Part shown: positions 23,788 through 29,498 of the stretch, in pieces
Layout of the letters: each line of letters opens with the position of its first letter
How positions within the stretch are numbered: position 1 is the stretch's first letter
Virus record (IMG/VR): IMGVR_UViG_3300022907_000067
Coordinates: 1 to 30,342 of that record
Direction: 5' to 3' (one strand)
DNA from: a virus
Length of the DNA stretch: 30,342 nt
Notes under the pieces: generated by a model
Told to the model about the DNA's origin: nothing
The model's input: the letters and a program-made list of their open reading frames with translations, nothing else
The model's database searches: none
Program-made: the position numbers and the translations under genes

Positions 23788-24546
23788 CTAGTAGAACCAA
23801 AGGTCCCCTGCAGAAGCTCCTGAAGGTTGGGAAGACTGGACATAGATTTTAGGCTGCTCAGACTTTGTATAATACAAATCATTGTGATCATGTGAGGCAA
23901 GTGCCCTGTCGTCAAGCTGTGTCTGCACATTCTGAGTTACACCCTCTAGGAATTCTAGCTCTGCCTGAGAAATAAGTGGTGACGAAGAAATCTTGCCATC
24001 TGCATTTATGATAGCAGCTGTTGAGCTTGTAACAGATGTGCTAACCCTAGAGTCAATCTGGTCTTTGGTGTAATACCTTGTATCGTGAGTGTGTCCATCT
24101 TTAGATGCTAGTGCCCAGGAGCTCCAGGTGGTTGTTCCAAACTGTGTAGAGCGGTAATAGATATTATTCGTTGCACCAGCTGTGTGATAAGTCTGATAGG
24201 TTGTTCCAGATGCGTTGTAGACAACTAGAATACCATTTTGTGTGCTTGGATAGTTTAGTTCTACAGTTGGTGACCCAGTGCTATTGTAAACCCCTGTGTC
24301 TACAATGTCATTAAGGTTGGTTGTTAGTCCAAGGTTTGTAATTGCAGAAACACCAGCTTCTACGTTTTCTAGTGCAGCTAGGGTATCCCTAATATAGCCA
24401 GCCATTGACTCTGGCAAGATGTCATTCTCATTTGTTGGTACCGTTGTGGTACCGTAGTGATAAAGATTAAAAGCTTGTCTGATGTCGGCAGACTCTGAGT
24501 ATGCTGGCACCTGTGTTGGGTAAAGATTTCCGATTTGCTCTGGCAT
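23788..24546 (-). CDS. Tail fibre with pyocin-knob-like domain and HxHD motifs
   Basis: 252 residues. The N-terminal about 45 is anchor-like (MPEQIGNLYPTQVPAYSE). Residues about 75-145 resemble a pyocin-knob domain (DIVDTGVYNSTGSPTVELNY ... STQFGTTTWSSWALASKDG). Two HxHD motifs (HTHDTRYYTKDQIDSRV and HDHNDLYYTKSEQ) are typical of trimeric fibres that chelate metal with His. The C-terminus (IYVQSSQPSGASAGDLWFY) matches the end of the 12853-13926 protein. Its ATG shares a base with the upstream TAA. Clear fibre, receptor unknown. Confidence 0.75.
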   Translation of the reverse strand: MPEQIGNLYPTQVPAYSESADIRQAFNLYHYGTTTVPTNENDILPESMAGYIRDTLAALENVEAGVSAITNLGLTTNLNDIVDTGVYNSTGSPTVELNYPSTQNGILVVYNASGTTYQTYHTAGATNNIYYRSTQFGTTTWSSWALASKDGHTHDTRYYTKDQIDSRVSTSVTSSTAAIINADGKISSSPLISQAELEFLEGVTQNVQTQLDDRALASHDHNDLYYTKSEQPKIYVQSSQPSGASAGDLWFY

Positions 24547-25229
24547 TATGAAACCTCCGTAAGATTAAACTTATACTTTTTACCATTTCTGTGATTTATA
24601 AGAAATAGGTCAGTCTCGCCTTCCTGAATAGTATAGTTACCCCATGTTCCATCAACATCGTTTCCTATGCCCTCGTTGCTCATATGGATATCTGTAGTAT
24701 ATAGATATCTCCACTTATATTCTGCAGTACCCAAATCATAGGTAGCATGTGTACTTGGTATCATGTGAGAATCAATGTTTCCATTAAGATACGTTCCATC
24801 AAGATAGCTGGCTACGTCGGTATCTCCATAAGTGGAACTGCTTGTAGATGGAGTTACCCACTCTACATCGTAATCGGTATTTGAAGCCTTAGCTAGCACT
24901 TGACCAGATGTACCTGCAGCTGGGATACCTTCTACATCTGATGCAGCTGCACTAAGGTTAAGATCAATCAGCTCTATCCAGTCTTCTGCACCATTTCCAG
25001 TTTTCTGGTACATAACACGATAGTCTGTTTCTGTATCAGTAACGACTATTGCAATATCATAGAGGGCTACTCCAGCAGGTTTAGTGGTTGTTGATAGTCT
25101 TGGGTCTGCAGTAACTCCCCAAGTGCGAGTACCCCTGGTTCCCTGTGGTCCGATATTCAAGTCTACTTCTTGACTAGTTGACCCACCGACAACTACGACA
25201 CTAACTGAGGAGATGTCTACTTCTGCCAT
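24546..25229 (-). CDS. Tail fibre protein with short collagen-like start
   Basis: 227 residues. A short collagen-like stretch lies near residues 26-36 (IGPQGTRGTRT), then a globular part with DYRVMYQKTGNGAEDWIELI and the fibre phrase AAGTSGQVLAKASNTDYDVE. The C-terminal region carries YDLGTAEYKWRYLYTTDIH, a frequent fibre motif, and ends GKKYKFNLTEVS. ATG and stop each overlap their neighbour by one base. It is part of the leaderless unit starting at 25588. Confidence 0.6.
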   Translation of the reverse strand: MAEVDISSVSVVVVGGSTSQEVDLNIGPQGTRGTRTWGVTADPRLSTTTKPAGVALYDIAIVVTDTETDYRVMYQKTGNGAEDWIELIDLNLSAAASDVEGIPAAGTSGQVLAKASNTDYDVEWVTPSTSSSTYGDTDVASYLDGTYLNGNIDSHMIPSTHATYDLGTAEYKWRYLYTTDIHMSNEGIGNDVDGTWGNYTIQEGETDLFLINHRNGKKYKFNLTEVS

Positions 25230-25588
25230 TATGCACCGCTAACCTGTTCTGTAACTGTGATTGTTCCAGTTAGCACTGTATAGGTCTTTGGATATGGCGT
25301 AGCATCTGGATCGCTAATCTCTACGTCATAAACGTAAGTTGTGGCAAGCGTTAGGGCATCAGAGTCGGATGGGGTTATCGCACACTCAATTGCTGCATCT
25401 GTGACATTTGTGTAAGCTGTAATCTGGTTAGCAGAACCATCTGCACCCCTACTTGTAGAGATCGTAAAGGTAGCATCATATCCAGATAGATTGTCTAGGA
25501 CAGTGCCGTCAGATTTGCGAGGGATGACATTAAACTCGTAAGTGTCACCTCGATAATAAGAAAAATTATAAGTACCTGGAAAAGCCAT
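25229..25588 (-). CDS. BppU-like Ig-fold tail protein (paralogue 2)
   Basis: 119 residues, same family as 20258-20656 and 26895-27281: YYRGDTYEFNV near the start, a central DATFTISTSRG strand, a late YDVEISDP strand and an ITVTEQV end. TATAAT lies 6 nt before the ATG at 25588 with no ribosome site, so the transcript is probably leaderless. It heads a three-gene coupled unit (25588 to 23788). Likely a baseplate or fibre adaptor. Confidence 0.6.
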   Translation of the reverse strand: MAFPGTYNFSYYRGDTYEFNVIPRKSDGTVLDNLSGYDATFTISTSRGADGSANQITAYTNVTDAAIECAITPSDSDALTLATTYVYDVEISDPDATPYPKTYTVLTGTITVTEQVSGA

Positions 25589-25594
25589 ATGAAT

Positions 25595-25603
25595 ATTATA
25601 GCA
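25595..25603 (-). promoter_or_regulatory. Extended -10 promoter TGCTATAAT, leaderless spacing
   Basis: Minus-strand TGCTATAAT, 6 nt before the ATG at 25588. Confidence 0.6.
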
Positions 25604-25605
25604 CG

Positions 25606-26310
25606 TTAGCTGACAGAAATTGTAATACTTAGAGGTGTGAAGAGGCTGTTCATATCTGATCTTGCTTGTGGCAAAATACCGTGTGTTTTTTCAGAATCTT
25701 CTTCCAAGGTAAGGAAGTGTGTTACAGATAGGCGATACTCATATTCATACTTGAAAAGACCTACAAATGATGTATATGCTCTTTCGCTATTTGGGAATAC
25801 AGAGCGTAGCCATAGCTCAGTATTGGAACCTAGGGTCACAAAATCAAAGTCGTAAGTGATTTGTAGTCTTGTTCCTAGCTTGAGGTGTTTGAGATTAATT
25901 CTATCTGCTTCTTTGTTGTAAAGAGCTACAGACTTTTCTGGTAGGTATAGTTCTGTAGTATCTTTTCCAGATGCGTCTAGGTCAAAAGATACCCAGCCGT
26001 CTCTACCTTTCTTGGCACCCAAAGATATCTGCTCTTGCTTCTTGGCAGTATACCTTGCCCATCCAGTCTTTTGTTTGTAAGTTGGAAAATAACTTTCTCC
26101 ATCTTTTCCTGGAAGACCTCTCTCTCCCCTAGGACCTTCTGGACCATCTTTACCAGGAATACCCTGTGGACCCCTCTCCCCCTGTGGACCACGTGGGCCT
26201 TCTGGCCCTGGCACAGCAATATATTGGGGACCATCTAGTAGTGGTTGCGAGGAAGCTTCTTTTTCATACGGAGAAGCCTTTTTACGAATTTTTGGGAAGT
26301 CCTGTTCCAT
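25606..26310 (-). CDS. Collagen-like tail protein 1
   Basis: 234 residues. Residues about 33-73 contain about 13 consecutive GXY triplets ([19 protein letters not shown] and so on), a collagen-like triple helix with charged Y positions (E/K/R/D) that suit stable trimers. A globular beta domain of about 150 residues follows ([37 protein letters not shown]) and ends [13 protein letters not shown]. Pro in Y positions (GIP, GLP) could be hydroxylated by the oxygenase at 14106-14762, but that is speculation. A GATAAT box lies 7 nt before the ATG. Confidence 0.7.
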   Translation of the reverse strand: MEQDFPKIRKKASPYEKEASSQPLLDGPQYIAVPGPEGPRGPQGERGPQGIPGKDGPEGPRGERGLPGKDGESYFPTYKQKTGWARYTAKKQEQISLGAKKGRDGWVSFDLDASGKDTTELYLPEKSVALYNKEADRINLKHLKLGTRLQITYDFDFVTLGSNTELWLRSVFPNSERAYTSFVGLFKYEYEYRLSVTHFLTLEEDSEKTHGILPQARSDMNSLFTPLSITISVS

Positions 26311-26317
26311 ATAATCT

Positions 26318-26326
26318 ATTATCTCA
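26318..26326 (-). promoter_or_regulatory. -10 box TGAGATAAT, leaderless spacing
   Basis: Minus-strand TGAGATAAT, 7 nt before the ATG at 26310 and close behind the stop of the preceding collagen gene (26332). GATAAT is weaker than TATAAT. Confidence 0.4.
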
Positions 26327-26331
26327 GATTG

Positions 26332-26895
26332 TTAGGATTTCAGATACGTTCCGCTAATGTGAAAATTATCTTCTACTGTTAGGGACACTGGTGTAGTAGA
26401 AGTAAAGGTCTCGTCCTGACCATTGCTAGCCGTGTAGTAAAGGTTAAGCTGGCTTGAGCCTGCTGCTACATTGCCAGAAATCCCATAGCTCTTGCTACTT
26501 GAGTCATCATAAAGGTGACCACTTCTGAAGTAGTATTCATCTCTTGCATTGAATGGTAGTGTGACATAATACTGCCCCGTTCCAAAGTTTGTGATGTTAT
26601 CAAAATCTACATTAACTGTAAAGTGCACAAGGTCTCCAATAACAATTGCTTCGCCTGCAAATAGTGGGTCTCCACTGAATGTTGGCTGAGTTCCATCTGT
26701 TCCTCCACCTACAATATACGAAGTGATTTCTGAAACTCCAGACTCACCCTGAATTCCCTGCTCTCCCTGTGGGCCTTGCTCACCCTGTGGACCCATTGGT
26801 CCTGTTAGTCCAGTCTCTCCCTGGATGCCCTGTAGTCCACGTGGGCCCTGTGGTCCAGGTACGCCTGGAAACGGTACAATCTTAACTGTTGGCAT
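26332..26895 (-). CDS. Collagen-like tail protein 2
   Basis: 187 residues. Residues about 10-55 hold about 14 GXY triplets ([19 protein letters not shown] and so on). A globular beta C-terminus follows ([51 protein letters not shown]), so it is a stalk plus tip. The stop of 26895-27281 overlaps its ATG by one base and GGAGG lies 7 nt upstream. Probably a thin trimeric fibre. Confidence 0.7.
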   Translation of the reverse strand: MPTVKIVPFPGVPGPQGPRGLQGIQGETGLTGPMGPQGEQGPQGEQGIQGESGVSEITSYIVGGGTDGTQPTFSGDPLFAGEAIVIGDLVHFTVNVDFDNITNFGTGQYYVTLPFNARDEYYFRSGHLYDDSSSKSYGISGNVAAGSSQLNLYYTASNGQDETFTSTTPVSLTVEDNFHISGTYLKS

Positions 26896-27281
26896 TATAA
26901 ACTACCTCCTGTAACGTCTCCAATAACTGATATAGTCCCCACGACTGGTGTCCACACCGTGTCTCTGTCAATTGTTACTTGAAGATCGAAAGCCAATTCT
27001 GCTACGGTGCGAGAATATCCTTCTCCCCATAGCGATGTAATATCTGCTGTTGCGGTAATTGTTACATATCCGTCGCCAGCGACAACTTCTAATTCATCTG
27101 TGATGCCATTTTTGTAATCATAGGCCGACGCAGCATATTCCCAACTGCTGGTATCCCAAGCAGTGGCTTCGTCGTTTTCGTAAAACTCTACACGTAGCTC
27201 AGACGTGTCGCCTCGCACAACATTCCATTTAATGTTGGCGGGATTAGCCCCAAAGGCTTCTGGTCCACAAGATGATGTCAT
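26895..27281 (-). CDS. BppU-like Ig-fold tail protein (paralogue 3)
   Basis: 128 residues. [19 protein letters not shown] near residues 19-37 and the [13 protein letters not shown] end match 20258-20656, the closest paralogue. Beta-sandwich composition, no signal peptide. A TGGTATAAT box lies 9 nt before the ATG and there is no ribosome site. It heads the unit that includes the collagen-like gene at 26332-26895. Confidence 0.6.
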   Translation of the reverse strand: MTSSCGPEAFGANPANIKWNVVRGDTSELRVEFYENDEATAWDTSSWEYAASAYDYKNGITDELEVVAGDGYVTITATADITSLWGEGYSRTVAELAFDLQVTIDRDTVWTPVVGTISVIGDVTGGSL

Positions 27282-27290
27282 AGTACTTTT

Positions 27291-27299
27291 ATTATACCA
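27291..27299 (-). promoter_or_regulatory. Extended -10 promoter TGGTATAAT
   Basis: Minus-strand GTGGTATAAT, 9 nt before the ATG at 27281, directly downstream of the T-rich terminator tract. Confidence 0.6.
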
Positions 27300-27300
27300 C

Positions 27301-27355
27301 CAAAAACTAAAAACTGGTACCTAGTAGTGGGTATGAGAGACATCCTAGGTACCAG
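27301..27355 (-). terminator. Long-loop hairpin terminator before the fibre operon
   Basis: A perfect 11-bp inverted repeat (CTGGTACCTAG and CTAGGTACCAG, 27314-27324 and 27345-27355) with a 20-nt loop. On the minus strand TTTTTAGTTTTTGG follows, like the TTTTTAGGTTTTT of the capsid terminator. The plus side has no long T-run. It would stop transcripts coming from the 98-residue gene. Confidence 0.65.
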
Positions 27356-27375
27356 CTTTATATAATTATATCATA

Positions 27376-27394
27376 TGTAACGAAATGATAACAA
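27376..27394 (-). promoter_or_regulatory. GTTAYCA-pair regulator site, copy 1
   Basis: Minus-strand TTGTTATCATTTCGTTACA: two GTTAYCA-type halves 11 bp apart. It lies 57 bp before the TTGACA of the plus-strand promoter at 27452. Confidence 0.55.
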
Positions 27395-27451
27395 AAGCAT
27401 CAAGAGATAGAGAACTTTATAATTGTTATATAAAAGTTATTAAAAAAAGAC

Positions 27452-27481
27452 TTGACAAAGATATTTTTAGTGTATTATATA
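27452..27481 (+). promoter_or_regulatory. TTGACA-type promoter reading rightward
   Basis: TTGACA at 27452-27457 and TATATA at 27476-27481 with 18 bp between. It shares AAAAAAGACTTGACAAAG with the module at 29772. It would read antisense to the 98-residue gene towards the small-gene region. Confidence 0.5.
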
Positions 27482-27575
27482 GAAGGGTTGATTATTAATA
27501 TATATTATTCAAACTAACTCTAATAGAGTTTAGTGAATTTACTTATATTTATTATTTATATATAATATATAGTAA

Positions 27576-27872
27576 TTACTTCTTATTAGCAATATAGTCT
27601 ATAAACTTTTCATAAAGATCATCGATTTTGCGTTCTACTTTTTCTATTCTTCTAAAGCTTTCTGTGTTTAGGTTTTCGTTTCTTTCGGTTCTAACTTCTA
27701 GACGGTTAATCTGATCCTTTATGCTTCCTCCGCCGTTAGGCTTAAGCTCTTGCTTAATTTCTCCCAGGTAATGTTTGACTAACCATCTAATTGCCATGGC
27801 CACCATTGTAAATAGCGTACCTATCGCTACTGAAATTGCAAGGATAGTTTCTATTGTCGATAGTGGGGTCAT
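27576..27872 (-). CDS. Membrane-anchored coiled-coil protein, possible holin
   Basis: 98 residues: one hydrophobic segment (about 8-30, TILAISVAIGTLFTMVAMAI), then WLVKHYLGEIKQELKPNGGG and a charged coiled coil (about 50-98, INRLEVRTERNENLNTESFR and on). I recall similar phage membrane proteins with ELKPNGG-then-coiled-coil and no clear role; holin or envelope-associated roles are usual guesses. The gene is isolated between two noncoding regions. TATAAT lies 9 nt upstream in a palindrome, and AAAGGG before the ATG could be a weak ribosome site. Confidence 0.55.
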   Translation of the reverse strand: MTPLSTIETILAISVAIGTLFTMVAMAIRWLVKHYLGEIKQELKPNGGGSIKDQINRLEVRTERNENLNTESFRRIEKVERKIDDLYEKFIDYIANKK

Positions 27873-27873
27873 A

Positions 27874-27892
27874 ACCCTTTAATTATAAGGGT
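27874..27892 (-). promoter_or_regulatory. -10 box within an ACCCTT/AAGGGT palindrome
   Basis: TATAAT (27882-27887, minus) lies within the inverted repeat ACCCTT...AAGGGT, 9 nt before the ATG at 27872. The neighbouring site copy 2 (27896-27912) lies immediately upstream. Confidence 0.45.
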
Positions 27893-27895
27893 GTT

Positions 27896-27912
27896 TATAA
27901 CAAAATGATAAA
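27896..27912 (-). promoter_or_regulatory. GTTAYCA-pair regulator site, copy 2
   Basis: Minus-strand TTTATCATTTTGTTATA, 9 bp before the -10 of the 98-residue gene. Weaker first half. Confidence 0.5.
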
Positions 27913-27917
27913 TAAAT

Positions 27918-27965
27918 TCGGCGGTAAAGTTCGTTTTTAAAGTTCGCTTTTAAAATCGGCGGCGA
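27918..27965. repeat. Three 13-bp iteron-like repeats flanked by CGGCGG
   Basis: TAAAGTTCG starts at 27925 and 27938, and TAAAATCGG at 27951, a strict 13-bp period. CGGCGG lies at both ends (27919 and 27957). It is noncoding and lies between the two divergent units. Confidence 0.5.
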
Positions 27966-28004
27966 GAAGTACCCCTACCAAAATAACAGCGAATATAGCA
28001 AAAC

Positions 28005-28021
28005 GGTAACAGAATGGTATC
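28005..28021 (-). promoter_or_regulatory. GTTAYCA-pair regulator site, copy 3
   Basis: Minus-strand GATACCATTCTGTTACC, followed by GTTTTGCTA as a possible third half. It lies 12 bp before the -10 at 28034, over the -35 position. Confidence 0.5.
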
Positions 28022-28030
28022 GCTGATCTA

Positions 28031-28039
28031 TGGTAGAAT
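28031..28039 (+). promoter_or_regulatory. Extended -10 promoter TGGTAGAAT, leaderless spacing
   Basis: TGG-TAGAAT with 7 nt to the ATG at 28047. No ribosome site is seen, so a leaderless start is likely. Confidence 0.55.
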
Positions 28040-28046
28040 ATACTAT

Positions 28047-28250
28047 ATGAGTGACGTAAATTTCTTTGATCTCTTTGATCCTAAACAACCTAGGACCCAG
28101 AAAGATATCCAGAAAGAACGTCTAGAAACATGCAGAAGCTGTGAGTTCTTTTTACCAGGATCGCAACGATGCAAACTTTGTGGGTGTTTTATGACTATGA
28201 AGACAACCTTGGAACAAGCAAAATGTCCTATGGGATATTGGAAGGAATAA
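28047..28250 (+). CDS. Small zinc-binding phage protein (67 aa)
   Basis: 67 residues from ATG 28047. Frames from 28014 would start ahead of the -10. Cys29, Cys32, Cys42, Cys45, Cys47 and Cys60 lie in TCRSCEFF, RCKLCGCF and KCPMGYW, a zinc-ribbon-like pattern with a 'C..CGCFM..K' core that I know from small proteins of cyanophages and other phages. The N-terminus (MSDVNFFDLFDPKQPRT) is amphipathic. It is followed 1 nt later by 28252-28446. Leaderless-type promoter. Role unknown; a host-takeover or nucleic-acid-binding protein is likely. Confidence 0.7.
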   Translation: MSDVNFFDLFDPKQPRTQKDIQKERLETCRSCEFFLPGSQRCKLCGCFMTMKTTLEQAKCPMGYWKE

Positions 28251-28251
28251 A

Positions 28252-28446
28252 ATGAGACGAGAAGAAGCTATCGATGTTATGACTAAGGTAGTATTAGATA
28301 TGAATAGAGAAATGGGAGAACAACAAGGAGTCCCAGAACAGCAGATTGTAATGACACTAGAGGCTATGAAGCCTGAACTAGATAGAGTTAATAGTATGTT
28401 GTTTGATGCTCTATACGAGCATGGTGTGATTAATTTGCATCAGTGA
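28252..28446 (+). CDS. Small helical acidic protein, unknown
   Basis: 64 residues, almost entirely helical (REEAIDVMTKVVLDMNREMG, EAMKPELDRVNSMLFDALYE), with no Cys or membrane segment. It begins 1 nt after the stop of the zinc-ribbon gene and is probably translated with it; GGAAGG lies near the stop of that gene. No family is recognised. Confidence 0.6.
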   Translation: MRREEAIDVMTKVVLDMNREMGEQQGVPEQQIVMTLEAMKPELDRVNSMLFDALYEHGVINLHQ

Positions 28447-28448
28447 TC

Positions 28449-28466
28449 GTTACCATTTCGTTATAA
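28449..28466 (+). promoter_or_regulatory. GTTAYCA-pair regulator site, copy 4
   Basis: GTTACCATTTCGTTATAA, 20 bp before TATAAT at 28487 and overlapping a second TATAAT at 28462. Confidence 0.55.
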
Positions 28467-28483
28467 TTATACCTCCGAAGATA

Positions 28484-28492
28484 TGATATAAT
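28484..28492 (+). promoter_or_regulatory. Extended -10 promoter TGATATAAT
   Basis: TGA-TATAAT, 30 nt before ATG 28523. It probably drives the next two tiny genes. A 5-codon ATG...TGA frame (28496-28513) lies in the leader. Confidence 0.5.
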
Positions 28493-28522
28493 GTAATGTC
28501 CCCAGACAAGTGAGCTATCAAG

Positions 28523-28630
28523 ATGAAGAAACTATGGATTTTGTTGTATACCTCCATAATTATTGCTAGTTGGATAGGTCTTTTTATGGGAGTTATACAT
28601 ATATTAGGAAATTATGCTACATCAAGATGA
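28523..28630 (+). CDS. Single-helix membrane peptide (35 aa)
   Basis: 35 residues: MKKLWILLYTSIIIASWIGL, then a Gly/Met/His stretch and YATSR. One hydrophobic helix (about 4-28) with a Lys start suggests an inner-membrane peptide. It overlaps the following HTH frame by 17 nt. The ribosome site is weak. Small membrane peptides of this kind can be holins, antiholins or exclusion proteins; none can be chosen. Confidence 0.45.
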   Translation: MKKLWILLYTSIIIASWIGLFMGVIHILGNYATSR

Positions 28631-28781
28631 AAATTACTTAAGAAACGCTATAGAGTCAGGAAAGACCTCTAGAGATATCTCTAAGGACCTAGGCGTTTCG
28701 TATAAGCTTGTCGAGATTTACCTCGAAAAGTTTAACATACCGTTTACATCTATGATACCTGTTGTTATTGACGAAGATTAG
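28614..28781 (+). CDS. Small helix-turn-helix protein (55 aa)
   Basis: 55 residues. Residues about 8-38 (NAIESGKTSRDISKDLGVSY, KLVEIYLEKFNI) have the spacing and turn of a helix-turn-helix (SGKTSRDISKDLGVSYKLVE), as in sigma-region-4-like or resolvase-tail HTH units. TAGGA lies 4 nt before the ATG. It is a candidate regulator for the repeated sites around it. Its stop overlaps that of the opposite-strand peptide at 28778. Confidence 0.6.
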   Translation: MLHQDENYLRNAIESGKTSRDISKDLGVSYKLVEIYLEKFNIPFTSMIPVVIDED

Positions 28782-28843
28782 ACTCCGTGATCACAGCAAC
28801 AACTACCATTTTTAACTTTGCATCCGCATCGATTGCATTTCAT
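28778..28843 (-). CDS. 21-residue Cys-rich micropeptide (candidate)
   Basis: The frame reads MKCNRCGCKVKNGSCCCDHG and V: six Cys and one His in 21 residues. TGGTATAAT lies 5 nt before the ATG with no ribosome site. It runs convergent to the HTH gene and their stops overlap. The Cys density and the good promoter favour a real, metal-binding gene; its small size keeps the call modest. Confidence 0.45.
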   Translation of the reverse strand: MKCNRCGCKVKNGSCCCDHGV

Positions 28844-28848
28844 ATCTA

Positions 28849-28857
28849 ATTATACCA
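28849..28857 (-). promoter_or_regulatory. Extended -10 promoter TGGTATAAT
   Basis: Minus-strand CTGGTATAAT, 5 nt before the ATG at 28843. Confidence 0.5.
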
Positions 28858-28967
28858 GAATCTGAAAAATTTCATTTTTACCAAAAATCTGAATATTTTG
28901 TAATGATGTACGATGCATGTTTTGAGAAAAAATACAACCAGGATTAGTCCGCACACCCCTACGCCCT

Positions 28968-28987
28968 TTATAACAAAAAGGTAACAA
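28968..28987 (-). promoter_or_regulatory. GTTAYCA-pair regulator site, copy 5
   Basis: Minus-strand TTGTTACCTTTTTGTTATAA, 31 bp upstream of the TGTCA of the promoter at 29014. Confidence 0.5.
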
Positions 28988-29013
28988 CTATTCCGACACG
29001 CCGTCAAACAGGG

Positions 29014-29044
29014 CTAAAATGTCACCCCCCTCCCCTACTATAAT
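29014..29044 (+). promoter_or_regulatory. TGTCA-N-TAnnnT-type promoter for 29085
   Basis: CTAAAATGTCA with a C-rich run, then TACTAT at 29036-29041, 8 bp after the 9-mer ATGTCACCC. This fits the TTGTCRGTG-N8-TAnnnT architecture of actinobacterial RecA-NDp/PafBC-type promoters; spacing is read directly, regulator identity is inference. A TATAAT at 29039 overlaps. Confidence 0.55.
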
Positions 29045-29084
29045 AGTATAAAGAAATAAAGATAAATCATAGAAAGGATAGAAA

Positions 29085-29225
29085 ATGATTTCAATTTCAG
29101 AAAACATAATCGTCGCTTCAAAGGCTGGCGAGGTGATGGAAATCACCGTTCCAGTTTCGGACTTCCAGTCAGCAGTTGCTTGGCTGAGGTCAGATGGATT
29201 CCAGATTCTGGATTTCATCTACTAG
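29085..29225 (+). CDS. Small protein (46 aa), MIS(I/V)S start
   Basis: 46 residues: MISISENIIVASKAGEVMEI, TVPVSDFQSAVAWLRSDGFQ and ILDFIY. It looks like a small mixed alpha/beta protein without Cys. AGAAAGGATAGAAA precedes the ATG. The start DNA and MIS(I/V)S residues match the gene at 29846. Function unknown. Confidence 0.55.
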   Translation: MISISENIIVASKAGEVMEITVPVSDFQSAVAWLRSDGFQILDFIY

Positions 29226-29228
29226 AAT

Positions 29229-29249
29229 TTGTTACCAATTTGTTATCAA
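29229..29249 (+). promoter_or_regulatory. GTTAYCA-pair regulator site, copy 6
   Basis: TTGTTACCAATTTGTTATCAA, 6 bp before TTGACA at 29256. Confidence 0.6.
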
Positions 29250-29255
29250 AAACAC

Positions 29256-29290
29256 TTGACAAATTCAACAAAGTGTGATTGACTATACAT
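29256..29290 (+). promoter_or_regulatory. TTGACA-type promoter with atypical -10
   Basis: TTGACAAA, then TCAnCAAAGTGTGATTGA, is nearly identical to the module at 29772. The best -10 (TATACA at 29284) lies 22 bp downstream of TTGACA, longer than the usual 16-19; TTGACT at 17 bp is poor. Confidence 0.45.
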
Positions 29291-29312
29291 AGATACAAAG
29301 AAAGGATATCAA

Positions 29313-29453
29313 ATGTACAAAGTAACTTTTTCAGACGGAGTTCTAAAGCAGGCTCTCTACCCTGCTACCGTTTCCATTGAGGAACTAACTGAGAGACTAG
29401 AGTCTCAAGGTCTAGTTGTTGTAATGGTTGAGACTAGTGGTAACCTAGACTAA
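29313..29453 (+). CDS. Small protein (46 aa), unknown
   Basis: 46 residues: MYKVTFSDGVLKQALYPATV, SIEELTERLESQGLVVVMVE and TSGNLD. An AAAGAAAGGATATCAAATG start is a clear ribosome site. The pattern beta-beta-alpha-beta suggests a small fold. An AGACT/AGTCT hairpin (29444-29462) overlaps the stop but lacks a T-run. Function unknown. Confidence 0.55.
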   Translation: MYKVTFSDGVLKQALYPATVSIEELTERLESQGLVVVMVETSGNLD

Positions 29454-29498
29454 AAAGTCTGGCCCTAGTTGTATAATAATCTTAGAAAGGATAATCAA

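Larger units (their letters stand above)
27356..27575. other. A+T-rich noncoding region with palindromes
   Basis: No gene is seen. It holds one regulator-site copy (27376-27394), a plus-strand TTGACA promoter (27452-27481), an imperfect TTGA...TCAA palindrome at 27488-27512, a CTAACTC/GAGTTTAG palindrome at 27514-27533, and TATATA-rich runs to 27570. An origin or a control region are both possible. Confidence 0.5.

Noticed and set aside
28496-28513. Five-codon frame in the leader of 28523
   Set aside because: It is too short to support as a gene, though a leader-peptide role cannot be excluded.
29444-29462. Hairpin AGACT-AAAA-AGTCT as terminator
   Set aside because: It has a short stem and no T-run, so it is not called as a terminator.
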